Below, one piece after another: positions 25,304 to 38,090 of a DNA stretch of 64,000 nt (position 1 is its first letter; the number at the start of each line of letters is the position of its first letter). The stretch comes from Cannabis sativa (Eukaryota; Streptophyta; Magnoliopsida; Rosales; Cannabaceae): contig NC_083602.1 of NCBI RefSeq assembly GCF_029168945.1, positions 13,203,850 through 13,267,849 on the forward strand. Reading direction: 5' to 3'. Position numbers and translations under genes: made by a program. The notes beneath the pieces were generated by a model. That model did no database searches and was not told where the DNA came from. It saw only the letters and a program-made list of their open reading frames with translations.

Positions 25304-25305
25304 TT

Positions 25306-25579
25306 GCAGTAAATTTTAATAAATATATTATTTTAGTAATATATTAAAATATAAATATCAATTTTTATATTTACATATTTAACTTTATGTATTTTTTAAA
25401 AAAAATTAATTAAAAATAATTAACATGTTAAAATTATAAATATATATATGTTTATTTGTAAATATTTATAAAATTGTATAGAATTATGTAATAATATTTT
25501 TTTTACACATTTTTTGTAATATTGTATATTTACTTGTATATAAATAAAAAATTGCCCTGCTTGGTTGATGAGAATTTGA

Positions 25580-25620
<41 letters not shown>

Positions 25621-25788
25621 AACTTCTTGAATTTATGTGGCAAGTCAAAAAAAGTTTTTCATATGCAGTGGTCAATTGTATATAGATTTATATTTTTATA
25701 CACATCATACATACTTTTATGTTTGGCATGAATATAAAATGTAATGTCAATGAGAATATATCAATAAAATAAATTGGTACGTAATTAA
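25306..25788. other. AT-rich spacer with a 36-base A run
   Basis: A very AT-rich stretch. A homopolymer of 36 A lies at 25583-25618; it could be the tail of an unrecognised retroposed sequence on the plus strand, but no body is identifiable. No gene. Confidence 0.5.
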
Positions 25789-26178
25789 AATTAGGATTTT
25801 TACCTCCCGAACTTTGACATATACTAAATTATGCCCCTTGAACTTTTTTGGTCATTAAAAATCCCTCCTGAACTATTGAGATTGTTGGATTTAAGAACTT
25901 TTGTCTAATTTTAGTAAAAAAAGTCTAACATTAATAAAAGTTCAAATAGCATGATTTGACACATGTCAAAGTTCGAGGAGCATAATTTAGTAGATATTAA
26001 AGTCTGTGGAGCATGATTTAGTACATAAACAATTACTAAATTAGTACAATTGAATGAAATTGGACAAAAGTCCTTAAATTTAATAATCTCAATAGTTCAG
26101 GGAGAATTTTTAACGGTTAGAAAAGTTCAGGGGCATAATTTGATATATGTCAAAGTTTAGGGGGCAAAAATCCTAATT
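25789..26178. mobile_element. Foldback/MITE-like element with ~120-bp inverted repeats
   Basis: The left arm reads 'aattaggatttttacctccc...gaactttgacatata...aaattatgcccc...gaactattgagatt'. The right arm repeats it inverted: 'aggatttttgccccctaaac', 'tttgacatatatcaaattat', 'gaactattgagatt'. The arms cover most of the element. Flanking 'aatt' could be a target duplication or part of the TIR, so the superfamily is undecided. Confidence 0.7.
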
Positions 26179-26200
26179 AGCCTTAAAAATTCTTACACCC

Positions 26201-26218
26201 ATCTATCTATCTATCTAT
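26201..26218. repeat. (ATCT)n microsatellite
   Basis: Four and a half 'atct' units just before the solo LTR. Confidence 0.8.
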
Positions 26219-26248
26219 ATATAAAGGAGAGATATGAGGCAGTGATAT

Positions 26249-28134
26249 TGTTGGGTTTTGTGCCTCAAATAAAACTCATTTTAATATAATCAAATTTATT
26301 GATTAATAAAGATCAGAAATCACATTTTATGTTGCATGGTTCACATGATTTATTTCATGATTGTATTTAATGTGTAAATTCTATTAAGTCCAGAACATAT
26401 GTATTTGTTCGTGATTATAGTGTTGTCAGCACAGTGGAATATAATCATGTTTATATGTTCGAAAGTTTAATTCTCTGATTTGTCAGTTCACTGGATTTAG
26501 ACTGGCATGATAATCAGGGATAGGTACACTTACACCTTGGATAAGTGTTATGTCCTTTCCAGGGCATTGGCAAAGTTTACTAGTATCGGATGTGTGGAGT
26601 ATACATTGGAAGGGACCGATATTGAACTTTGACTAGATATGATAAATTTATCGTGATATCTATTCAATTCAATATCACTTAGTTGATCCTAGATCAAATG
26701 ATCTTAATCCTGATATGTTTAGGTTCGATCTCAAGAGTATTATACATGTTCTTTGATTTGTTAGTTAAGCCTACTTTTTTGTCAGGGTGATACGTACATT
26801 TTGGGAACATGGTAGTGCAATTGAGTGGGAGCGCTAATCATAGATATGGAATCTATAACTTCTATAGGTATTTAGAAGTGAAACGATGATCTCCTTTGAG
26901 CTTGCTAAATAGAGATAAATGATAGAGCGCTCATTTTAGTGACTATATTAGTTCACTATAATATCATTTATAGGTGGCCAAGTGTTTTGAGAATAAAATA
27001 TATTGAAAGGGTGTAACGGTAATTTTATCCCTATGCAATGTAGATCATCTATATATGATCATTGATTATTGAGATTATAACAATGGATAATTAATAGCGT
27101 ATCTATATCGTGGAACATATAGAGCGTTCTATATGACAGAGAGTGCAATTCGAAGTTCTATGCGTGGATGCAACAAGGAATTAATAAGTTAGTGGATTTA
27201 CTTGGTAAATTCTAGGACTGCTTATTGGAAGCTCGGTTATATAGGCCCATGGTCCCCATACTAGTTGAAACCATACTGCTTGTAAGACTCAGTTAATTGA
27301 TTTTAGTTAATCAATTATAATTCTAAAATTAGACTATGTCTAGTTTATGAATTTTCACTAAGCAAGGGCTAAATTGTGAAGAAAAGAGATTCTAGGTCTT
27401 ATTTGTTAATTGAAAGACTTTGATTAGTCTAATTAATAAATATATTAAATGACAATATTATTTAATAATTAATTTTTAGTTATTAAATAATTAAAATTGG
27501 CATTTAAGTGGTTAAATTGGAAAATTGACGTTTTTGAGAAAATAAGATGGGAAAATGAGAAAATGGCTAAATTACAAAGTGGGCCCATTACCCAACCCAT
27601 GGCCGGCCACTATGCATGGATTTTACCATTTATTTTTCTATTATTTTAATGCTAATTAAATCTAACCTAAACCTAGTTGGTTACTTATAAATAGATAGTG
27701 ATGGCTCACACTTAAGATTGATGATTTTTCACTTCAGAAAATTTTCTTGAGCCTTCTTTCTATTAGGCCGAAACCACCTTTCCTCTTAATCTCTTCATAT
27801 AATTCAACCTTTAGTGATAGAGTGAGTGCACACACACATCAAGTGGGATCTCAATCATAGTGTGTAACATTGTGAAGAATCCAATCAACAAGAACGAGAA
27901 TCGGGCTCAAGAATGAGAGAAAGAGATCCAGGTTCAGATCTTGATAATGCTCTACTACAGAAAGGAATCAAGGGCTAGAGATATGAACGGAAGGAGTCAT
28001 TATATTCCGCTGCAATCAATGTAAGGTTTCCTTAAACCCTTATGTGTTTATTTCATTATTTTAGAAATTCATATTAGGATGTTAATGAAACATATTTGTT
28101 AGTAAATCTAGATCCTGGTAAAATAATTCCAACA
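26249..28134 (+). mobile_element. Solo copia LTR, family 1, with intact target duplication
   Basis: A single 1,886-bp LTR starting tgttgggttttgtgcc and ending aattccaaca. It is flanked by a perfect 5-bp duplication, gatat (26244-26248 and 28135-28139). It matches the LTRs of the full element at 47517 throughout, but is visibly older. A TATA-like 'cttataaatag' lies near 27686. Primer-site and internal sequence are absent, so this is a recombination-derived solo LTR. Confidence 0.9.
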
Positions 28135-28270
28135 GATATGTCACTCTAAAATCACTCCAAATACCTCTATTTATTTTCTCCTTAATTCTCTATTTTTTTA
28201 AATTTTTCATTAGCTTTATAATATATAAAATGCTTAATGCTTAATTAATCTATATATTTATATATCTATC

Positions 28271-29284
<1,014 letters not shown>

Positions 29285-29966
29285 ATTGACCCTTAAAAAG
29301 TCCTTTTCAATGAAAAGTACTTTTAAAATGATTACTGATGGTGTATTTGTCATATTCCATTTTAAAAATATGCATGCCTTTGATTTTGGCAGTTTTGTAG
29401 TTTCGAGGGACATCATTAGCATTAATAAGCCATCCTTTCCACTTCTTTTCCATTTTTATCCATTAGATCTTCTACATTTTGATCTGACGGTAACTAAGTT
29501 TGAAGTATAAAACGGTAAAGAATCCATTTTTCCACCATTTTTGCCTTTTTAAAAACTCAAGTTTTTCTGATAAATTCCTATCCTGAGTTCTTGAAACTTT
29601 GCATGCCCTCCTTGTCTTTGATATTCTTTCTGCGAATTTCCTCGAACTTGCTTTTCGACCTCAAGTGTTCAAAAAATTCATCACGCTGTTCACTCCGTCT
29701 TTGGTTACAGGACTTTCCCCCCACACGACTACTCGACTTCAAATAGTAAGTGTCCCATTCTTCTCTGTTCTTCTTCCTTTTTTTTGTTCTGGGTTATGAT
29801 CGATTATTTTGCATCTTGTCACTCCATTTGGTTTAGCGATTTTGGTTTAAGTTTTCTAGTTAATTGTTAGGGTTTAGGCACAATATAAATTTAGGTTTAT
29901 CACATTCTTTAAACCTCTGGTTTAATAACTTTCATCCAGGAATTGGGATTGTTCTTTTTTGTAGAA
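29285..29966. other. Region between gypsy-type LTR and plus-strand ORF
   Basis: T-rich and leader-like DNA, including 'ttagggtttag' near 29867. It probably forms the upstream region of the decayed plus-strand ORF that follows. No independent gene. Confidence 0.4.
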
Positions 29967-31097
29967 ATGTCCCAACCTGGTTCAGAAGTTTATTCTCCAG
30001 AGTTCTTAGAAACAGAATATCCCAAACAATTAGCCCTCCCATTCAAACCTAGAAATTTCTAACCCCAATCCAAATTGGAGATAAATGATGCAAAAATTAG
30101 AGACCATTTGATTAAGTCGAACCAGGAAGAAGTTACCAGTCGTTATAGATAATTTTTGCAAGAGATTTCTGAGGGCAAACGTCGTTTTTTGCGAGACGTA
30201 GCCTGGCCTGAACCCATAATATTAGCTTCTATTCCACTCGTGAGACTAATATTTTTACCCAAAGTCACTGTTGCTTTTGAACCAGGTGACCTGAGTTTGA
30301 CATTATGTCTCTTAAGCCTCGAAAATCAAAGACCCCACAGGATCCCAGTGTTACATTCGAGGTTGAACTCATTGAATCCAAGGTTAGGTCAATTGGGGCC
30401 TATGTTGGTGGTATTCTGAAGTCTGCGGTATCAAGCAGAGGAAAGGTTGTATCATAAGGTCAGTGGCTCCTGGGGAATTCAGCTGTTTCCCTCCAGAAAG
30501 GGTAATACGCAAGGAATGCAATGGACCTAGCACGAGCAATTCCTCGAGCATTGGTTCCTGGAGCATCGAGCACATCAAAGCTGGGGTGGTTATTCCCCTT
30601 AGGGATTATTTTAAGGAGTTCTGCAACTACCTCGGGGTTGCCCCCTTCCAACTGAATCCCATCTCGTATAGGATCCTTGCGAGCTTGAAGGTCCTATACC
30701 ATATTTTAGGATGGGAGTGCCCTACTCCTTTAAAGATAGCCTATTTTTACTTAGTCAAGGTAGTCCTTGCGAGGAAAAATGCTGCATGAGGCTTTAACTA
30801 TCTCGGGACTCATACAGGCGATCGTAAGATTATAGTTAGGTTGCCAAACAAGACAGAGTTCAAAGAAGACTTATTTTGGACGACAGGCCTCTCTCCAATA
30901 AATACAACCGCCTTTCGCATCATACGTAAGTTCCCTTTCTTAGAAACTTAACTTTGAAATGTATTAATTTATATATTTAAGGTCGCTTACTAAACTTTTG
31001 TCTGTTTGCAGCGGTTCCTCGAAGACCAGTTCCTACTCCTGAGATAGTCGAGTGCCACAGAATCCAGCAGAGGGAGCTTGTGATTGCCTCGGTTTAA
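29967..31097 (+). pseudogene. Decayed transposon-borne ORF, Transposase_28-like
   Basis: The frame starts MSQPGSEVYSPEF and is broken by stops and shifts. The best preserved part (about 30580-30790) reads GVVIPLRDYFKEFCNYLGV, then PFQLNPISYRILASLKVLY. This recalls the 'putative gypsy type transposon' domain (Pfam Transposase_28) common in plant genomes. A GT-AG intron is apparent at 30926-31011, followed by a short last exon ending at 31097. Tat-lineage gypsy elements carry such an ORF antisense to gag-pol. Here it is plus-strand while the adjacent gag and LTRs are minus-strand, which fits. Family assignment is tentative. Confidence 0.55.
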
Positions 31098-32685
31098 GCT
31101 CGACTTCTACTCGCTGAATGGCCTCTTTGAGCTTGATGAAACCGTCTGCGCGATCGAGGAAGTCACTCATAGAATCTACTGGTCCATCTCTCTTGATGTC
31201 CTTCCAAAGCTCTCCAAGAACTTCGATGCCCCCCAGTATTGCGGTTAATTTCCCTTCTTCAGTTAACCGTGCCACTTTTGTCGCCTCCGTCATGAATCTA
31301 CTGATATAAGCTCGGAGAGGCTCTCCTGGCCTTTGCTTCACTTCGACCAGGTCGTCTAAATGCAATGGGAGTTGGCGAGAAGAAGAGAATTGTGCATGGA
31401 ATTCCGAGGAGAAAGCCTTTCAAGAGTTGAACCTCCCTAGTGTCAACTTGAAGTACCATTGTTGGGCGGCTTCTGAGAGTGTGGCAGGAAAAACTCTGCA
31501 ACACACATCTCCTCGTACTCCTTGTAAGTCCACTTGCATTTCAAAATATTTGAGATGTGATAGGGGATCTTCCTTCCCGGTATACATCTTCCAGGTTGGC
31601 ATCTTGAACTTGTGGGGCAGCTCTAGAACATTGATCTCTGGAGTAAAAAGGGATCTACGTGCTCGGTCCAACTCGAGATCATTGTGCTTTTCATCGGCCG
31701 GACCTTGGAACATGTTTTTCAGTTCATCCAACTGTGCCTGCACGGCTGGATGAACTTTTTCGGCCTCTTGGCGGACCAGTGTCACGTCAGGATCTCTTTG
31801 AGCTGGATCTTGAACGCGAGCCCCAAGCTGAGTGGTTGGTGGAACATATTGTTTGTCTAATACTCTCATTTTGTTCAGATCATCTCTGAGATCATGAGTT
31901 GTTCCCAGCCTATTAAATATAGATGCACCAGGCTGTCTTAGTGACTGGTTGGTTTGGCCGAGCACTTGGCCAGAACTGCTAATCTGGGTGGAGTTATTAG
32001 GTATAACACCTCCTGACAAATTTCCAAATAAGGTATGGCCGCCTACCGCTTGGCCCACAGGTGGAACCTGCGACTGGGGATTGGACGGTTGACTATTCAG
32101 AGTTTGGAAAGTGTTCCTAGCTAGATCTTTGCCTGAACCGCCCAGTGGGATGCTAGAGGCAGGTTGCTGATTAGTAACTTAGTAGGCTCTTCGTATCAGT
32201 ACGGTGGCTTGTCTTATTCGGTCATCGATGGCTGCTTGTTGAGCCCTCAATGTTTCTATCTCTTTATCCCTCCATTCGGCAAACAGATGCCTTTGTTCTT
32301 CGAAAGCAAGGTTCACTGCAACACGGAGCTCTTCCTGATCATGATGCAGAGTATTAGTATGGCCTTGCATGAGTCCAAGAGCATTACGGAGGTTTTGGAT
32401 CTCGGTGTCATCTCTTACGGTTGTCCGGACATTTGTTGCTAAAGGAACCCCAGTACTGGGAGTACTTAGATCGGCTGCTGAACTGGTATTTCCAGTCTCT
32501 TGCACACCGGGTGTGATTCTAGCCAAAGGAGACGTCACATCATGACCCGCAGTTGGTGGTTGGGTGATTGGTTGTTCAGGGTTAGTGATTGGTGGAACCC
32601 TTGCATTCCCTGGAGTCTGCAGTGTGGGATCTACTGCCAGTGGATCTACCTGATCGACTACACCCCTGTGAGTTTGTACCACCAT
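31098..32685 (-). pseudogene. Gypsy (Ty3-type) gag remnant
   Basis: From MVVQTHRG at 32685 the frame runs through a Pro/Thr-rich N-terminus and a helical stretch (ETLRAQQAAIDDRIRQA). It hits a stop near 32179, then resumes with the capsid-like retrotransposon gag core: LPHKFKMPTWKMYTGKEDP, LSHLKYFEMQVDLQG and LSEAAQQWYFKL. After another break near 31420 it continues with QRPGEPLRAYISRFMTEATK. The order and spacing are those of plant gypsy gag. Protease, RT, RNase H and integrase are missing, replaced at 31097 by the plus-strand ORF. Non-functional. Confidence 0.85.
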
Positions 32686-32731
32686 CTTATTTATGAGTAG
32701 ACTTGAAGTAAAGGGCAACTTGATGATCCTT

Positions 32732-32753
32732 TCTCTCAATGAAAGCACCAAAA
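32732..32753 (-). other. Gypsy primer-binding site region
   Basis: The minus strand reads TTTTGGTGCTTTCATTGAG immediately inside the LTR. The same site follows the gypsy LTR at 46267. Confidence 0.7.
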
Positions 32754-33384
32754 TGTTGACCTCGCTTTTAGCCAACGACAGTGAGTCTTAATAATAAGCG
32801 ATCAAAGATATAATTTAGATATGATATGAAAAGATAAATAAAGAACACAGGGTTTTTAAAAAGGTTCGGCCCCGAGCAGTTCAGTAATAGCCTACTCCCC
32901 TTGATTTGTATTGACTTATGAACAAAGAATACAATGATTCCTCTCTTAAAGCTCTAACAATGAAATCTCTGAGTGTACTCTCTTAGATAATTCTTTCGAC
33001 CCTCGAACTAGTGAGAATGGATCACTATTTATAGGGCTACATGTTTGAGGGAAGGTCTCCCTTTTACTAACAATATCTATAATTGGTAAGAATGCATATT
33101 ACATATTTAGAATACACTGGTTGTGGGATTTGGACAGCTTGCCATATCTTTGTGATACGATCCGAGATTTATAGGGATTGCTCTTGTGCTTCACGATGCA
33201 AATGCTTGAATTGCTAAGTGTTGATATGCTGCTCAGATTGTCCACTGCTTGGCTGGGAGGACCTCGTCCATGCAGGTATATGCAGTGTTCTGCTCGAAAC
33301 ATCTCTTTCGGGCAGGCATGGAGAATCAAGTCCATGTGTCACCAACATGTGATGCCACGTCAGAGTGCGAAAATTGTGATAACA
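32754..33384 (-). mobile_element. Gypsy 5' LTR, minus orientation (631 bp)
   Basis: On the minus strand it starts TGTTATCACAATTTTCGC and ends ...AGCGAGGTCAACA. A TATA-like 'ctataaatagtg' lies near 33020-33033. The primer site and gag follow. It abuts the copia gag remnant on its right, so the gypsy element inserted into that copia copy. Confidence 0.8.
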
Positions 33385-36013
33385 ATTAGAGAAAGACCAC
33401 TCATAGAAACATGATGTTCAATACGACTTTCATGAGAAAGGAGGAGAGCTTGAACTTCTTCAATTGTCAAGACATCGCTTCTTGATGTGATGCCAGAAAC
33501 AACGGGATCGAATTCTGGGCCAAGACCATTCAGAACTTGTAGCACAAGATCTTAATCATCAACTGGAGAACCAGCGATGGCAAGAGAGTTGGCAATGCTT
33601 TGAACTTTGTCGATGAACTCAGATATGGATAAACTGTTGGAAATTATTTTACCAGGATCTTAGATCTACTCACAAGTATGTTGATTAACATCCTAAATAT
33701 GAACTTCTAAAACAATTATGAAATAAACACATATAAAGTATTAGAAACCTTACATTGGGTGCAACGGAATAATATGACTCTTTCCCTTCAGATCTCTAAC
33801 CCTTGTATCCTTTCTGTCGCAGAGTATTATCAAGATCTGAACCTGGATCTCTTTCTCTGATTCTTTAGTGCTGAAACACTTTCTTATTGAATGTCTTTCT
33901 TCACGATCTTCCTCACTATGATTGAGGTATCACTTCCTGTGTGTGGGCACTACTCTAATCACTAAGTGGTTCAAAATTTCAAGGAAGAAGAAAGAGAAGA
34001 AGATGGCGGCTAGGTATAGAGAGAGAAGGCTCAGGTTTTTCTCTGAAGGAAAAAGTAGAAAGTTAAGTGCAAATTTCTTGAAGCCTTCACTATCTATTTA
34101 TAGCATTCCACTAGGGTTAGGTTTGAATTATTTGGCATTAAAATAATGAAAATATCATATGATAAATGCTATAAAAGTGGCCGGCCCTAGCAATGTGGAT
34201 TTGGGCCTCACTTTTTTGCAATTTTGCAGTTTTATCATTTCTGCATCTCATTTTCTCAAAAACGCCAATTTTCAAATTCAACCATTTAAATGACGATTCT
34301 AACTATTTAATAACTATAAATAATTATTAAATAATATTGTCATTTATCATATTTATTAATTGAACCATATAAAGTATCATAATTAACAAATATGCCCCTA
34401 AAATTCTTTCTTTACAATTTCGCCCTTACTTAGTGAAAAATTCACAAATAGACAGTCTAATTTGAGAATTATAATTGATTAATCAAAACCAATTATATGA
34501 GTCTTACAAGCAATATTATCTCAACTAGTGGGGGGGACCATGGGTCTATATAACCGAGCTTCCAATAAGCAGATCAAGAATTTATAACCTAAATTCACTG
34601 ACTTATTAATTCTTTGTTGAATCCACGCATAGAACTTAGAATTGCACTCTCAGTATATAGAATGCTCTATATGTTCCACCGTATAGACACATAATTAGTT
34701 ATCCATTGTTATAATCCTAATTTGATCAATGATCCTCTATATGAATGATCTACACTATAAAGGGATTAGATTACCGTTACACCCTACAATGTATTTTATC
34801 CTTAAAACACTTAACCCCGTATAAATGATATTTCAGCTTATGTGAAATGAGTACTCCACCATTTATTTTCGTTTGGTCAAGTTCGAAGGAGATCATCCTT
34901 TACTTACTATTCGCCAGATAGAAGCTATAGATTCCATCTTTATGTTAGCGCTCCCACTCAATTGCACTACCGTGTTCCCAGAATGTACGTATCACCCTGA
35001 CCCAAAAGTAGGCTTAACTAAAAAATCAAAGAACACGAATAACCTCTTGAGATTGAGCCTAATCATAACAGGATTAAGATCATTTGATCTAGGATCAACT
35101 AGGCGATATTGACTTGAATAGATATTACGGTAAGTTTAATAAATCTAAGTCAAAGTTCAATATCGGTCCCTTCCGATGCATACTCCATGCATCCAACCTG
35201 AGCTTTACTTTAACCAATGCTCTGGAAAGAACATAGCATTTCTCCAAATGCAAGTAAACTCTGTTGTAGATTATCATATCAGTAAAACCCAATGTTTGAT
35301 AAATCTAGGAAACTTTATTCACATAGTCATGTTTACTTTCCAAAGTGTTGACGACACAATAAACAGGATCAAGTATGCGAAAAGGGTTTCAGATGAATTT
35401 ATAAATCAAATAGACAAGCAATTGATAAGATGAACCAAAACATACACAAATGAATGAAAAATACTTCTGTTTCTTTATTGATGTTGAATCAAACTGGATT
35501 ACATTGAAATGGAGTTTTATTTAGGGCATAAAACCCAACATAAACCTCCTTTTTGGACATGGGAGAACTGACCTTTGAGTTGGAGACGACGAGCTTTCGT
35601 TTGTGAAGCAAATTTCTGTTCAAGAGCACGCCAAACAGAGTGAGATGTGGCATAGTTGGCAACAGATGCAAGAATCGATTCAGACATGATGAACGCAACC
35701 ATGATAACAGAAGTTGATCTTTCTTTCTCCACTAAATATATTCAGGATTCGGAGTATTGTCGATAAGATTTTGAGGCGGTGGAACCCCTGTAAACAAGAT
35801 CTCATCGAGATCATGTCCGATGACGGTGGGAGTAACTTGAGATTTCCAGGACAGGAAATTGGCACGGTCGAGTTTAATGGTGAGGGAAGAGGACAAAGAG
35901 TTCGAGAATGGATTCCCAGATCTAGTTGCAGGGGGTTGTGGGGCAGGGGCCTGAGCTGTAGGAGCAACATTGTTCATGGCATGGGCCTGAGGATCGGAAG
36001 TAGGGCTGAACAT
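33385..36013 (-). pseudogene. Copia gag remnant (family 2)
   Basis: Minus-strand pieces in order: SDPQAHAMNNVAP, LTIKLDRANFLSWKSQVTP and DEILFTGVPPPQNL (about 35745-36013). After a frameshift come VAFIMSESILASVANYAT, SVWRALEQKFASQTKARRLQ and LKGQFSHVQKGG (about 35547-35732). Right of the gypsy LTR, on the far side of the solo LTR, comes VLQVLNGLGPEFDPVVSGI then TIEEVQALLLSHESRIE (33400-33545). This is the standard plant copia gag order. Its 5' end is separated from the primer site by the hAT element. Interrupted by the solo LTR, frameshifted and truncated; non-functional. Confidence 0.85.
33635..35540 (-). mobile_element. Solo copia LTR, family 1, inside the copia gag remnant
   Basis: 1,906 bp, reading tgttggaaattattttacc at the left and ...ataaaacccaaca at the right, so in minus orientation. 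It is flanked by a perfect 5-bp duplication, taaac (33630-33634 and 35541-35545). Its sequence follows the LTRs of the full element at 47517 closely. Confidence 0.92.
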
Positions 36014-36746
36014 TTAGACCCGCGAACCCGAAAAACCCGGCCACTCACCCCGACCCGCTGCCAAAAAAACCGAAAAACATTAAAACCCGTGTGGTCGGGT
36101 CGGGTTCAACCCGAAATCACCCCACACGGGTTTCGGGTTTAGATATTAAAAAGTGGTTTTTTTTTTAGTCGGGTTCTAACCCGTGACCCGAAAATACAGC
36201 AAAAAAAATATTTTTTTTTATTAATTTTTAGTTTATACACTTTACTTTTTACTGTTCATTCAATGACTAGTAGTTGGCTACAGTAGATGAATAGTTTTTC
36301 AAAACAATAAAAGTATGTCCTGAAGAGCATGAGTCATGTACAACGACAATAGTGGCATTTACGAAGTACTCCAATATTTTGAGGCAAGTGTACTAGGGAC
36401 CACCTACTTTTCTTGGAAACCTAAAAGCCAATGTGATAAAAAATAAAAAATCAATGTGATAAATGAAATTTGGTTGTTGAGCCTTTTCTCGGGAACCCAA
36501 CAGCCAATGTGATAAAAATACAAAAAAAAAAAATATGGCATTTTTAAAAAATTAAAATTCATTTGAGCTCAGAAATGACATTCGGGCTCAGCCCTATAAC
36601 ATCCGAACCCGACCACGCCCAACCCGCGCATACCCGACCCGAAACCCGCCATACCCGACCACCCGAAAATCGAGTTTGGTTATGCATTTCCAAAACCCGA
36701 ACCCGACTACCCGAAAACCCAAAAATCTGACCCGTGTGCAGCCCTA
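36001..36746. mobile_element. hAT nonautonomous element, 746 bp
   Basis: The TIRs are tagggctgaaca (left) and, on the minus strand, tagggctgcacacggg. They are flanked by a perfect 8-bp duplication, atcggaag (35993-36000 and 36747-36754). Subterminal DNA is dense in 'acccg' and 'cgggt' motifs, for example 'ggtcgggttcaacccg' near 36097. No transposase. It interrupts the copia gag leader. Confidence 0.92.
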
Positions 36747-36794
36747 ATCGGAAGTTTACGATGACATAGTCGTGAGTCAAGACTCCTGATACCA

Positions 36795-36986
36795 TGTAGA
36801 GAAATAGAGCAAGGCAGAGAGAGACAGAGAGATGGCAAAAGCTGAATTATAATTGATAGGACAAAGCCTTTATATACAGAGTACAAAGATAATAAACTAA
36901 GAGAATAACTACCTTAACTACCACAACAGAATTAACTAAAAACTAACTATATCGAAAATAACAAAAGTTAATTAATACTGTTTACA
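36795..36986 (-). repeat. 5' LTR of the old copia (family 2), ~192 bp
   Basis: On the plus strand it runs from tgtagagaaatagagc to ...aatactgtttaca, next to the primer site at 36785-36794. The right boundary is inferred from the TG...CA rule; the partner LTR is missing. Confidence 0.55.
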
Positions 36987-36989
36987 CTC

Positions 36990-38090
36990 TTATGCCTGTC
37001 ACGAACAGGATACAAGGAATATCAATGGTTAAGTGAAAGAGGAATTGAAATCCGCAAGGAGGGATTTCTTAAGCAAAATGGTGGCCATTTGCTTCAAGAA
37101 AAAAGCTCATATAATGGAAGCCAAGAGAAAGCAAAGAGGAGCTTCAAAGAGCAACCAATAACCATAAACAAATAACCAATGTTGTTTTCTTAGTCAAGCA
37201 CGGTATGGAGCAGTCTATAAAGGGATGTTACCCGATGGTTACACCATAGTTGCTGTGAACAAGTCAAAAGCAATGGATGGAAATCAGATTCAACAATTCA
37301 TCAACGAAATCCTCATTCTATCATAGATTAACCACGGAAACATAGTGAAACTACTCGCTATTGTTTAGAAGCTGGGACACTCATATCACATCCAAAACAA
37401 ACAGCATGAACCAAAGTTTTCGTGGGAGAACAGATTAAGCATTGCATGTAATGTTGCAGGAGCTTTATCACACATGCACTTTTCAGCTTTAATGCCTACT
37501 TTTCATAGGAACATAAAATCTTTCAACATACTTTTGGATGAAAAGTACAATGCCCAAATCTCAGATTTGGAACATCAAGATCAGTGCCAGAAGACAAAAC
37601 ACACTTGACCACAGCAGTACAAGGAACTTTCGAGTATTTGGATCCAGAGTACTTTCAATCAAGCCTTTACAAACAGAAGTGATGTTCACAGTTTCTATGT
37701 TACACTTGTTGAGTTGCTAACACTAAAAAACTTCATTTTCTTTTGCAATAGACAAAGATAAGAATCAGGTTTCGACTTTCTGTCATTAAGGAATGAAAAT
37801 TATCTTTCCAAAATTTTAGATCCTCAAGTGACAAAAGATGCACTTGAGAAGGATGTTGAGGCAATGGCAGAGCTAGCAATGAGATGTTTGAGGTTAAGCG
37901 GTAAGATCAATGGAGTTAGAAGGCCGGAGGGAAAGAAAAAGTAGAGCCATGGCAATGGAGGAAGAAGAAACTGAAATTTTCAGAGATGAAGAGAAGTACT
38001 GGTGTATTAATACTACCAGTTGTTATACCATACAAAACACAATACAGGACCAGAGTATTGATCATACATCAATGGTCAATATGTAAGAAT
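36990..38090 (+). pseudogene. Wall-associated-kinase-like receptor kinase pseudogene
   Basis: Plus-strand fragments in order match the cytoplasmic part of WAK/WAKL kinases: FLKQNGGHLLQEKSS; a glycine-loop remnant, ARYGAVYKGMLPDG; the catalytic-lysine region VAVNKSKAMDGNQIQQF (Lys displaced by Asn); WENRLSIACNVAGALSHMH; a lost HRD motif, [40 protein letters not shown]; and [13 protein letters not shown]. Then, after breaks, LRNENYLSKILDPQVTKDA and EAMAELAMRCLRLSGK. Multiple stops and frameshifts, the changed HRD and the missing extracellular and transmembrane parts make it non-functional. It begins right beside the copia LTR, which may have destroyed the 5' half. Confidence 0.85.

Larger units (their letters stand above)
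23120..25305 (-). mobile_element. 5'-truncated LINE (non-LTR retrotransposon)
   Basis: On the minus strand it retains the C-terminal part of the reverse transcriptase ORF and a plant-type RNase H domain. The break near 25305 removes the endonuclease and the catalytic RT core. A T-rich stretch near 23120-23128 could be the complement of a 3' A-tail. I found no clean target duplication. A 194-bp MITE splits it. Confidence 0.85.
33385..36986 (-). mobile_element. Old copia remnant (family 2), gag plus 5' LTR
   Basis: On the minus strand: a short 5' LTR (36795-36986), a tRNA-iMet-type primer site (TGGTATCAGG, 36785-36794) and a gag gene broken by a hAT element (36001-36746) and a solo LTR (33635-35540). 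It is truncated at 33385 by the gypsy LTR. Pol and the 3' LTR are not present. Confidence 0.8.

Noticed and set aside
37538..37720. Independent small plus-strand gene
   Set aside because: It is an out-of-frame reading across the wall-associated-kinase-like pseudogene.
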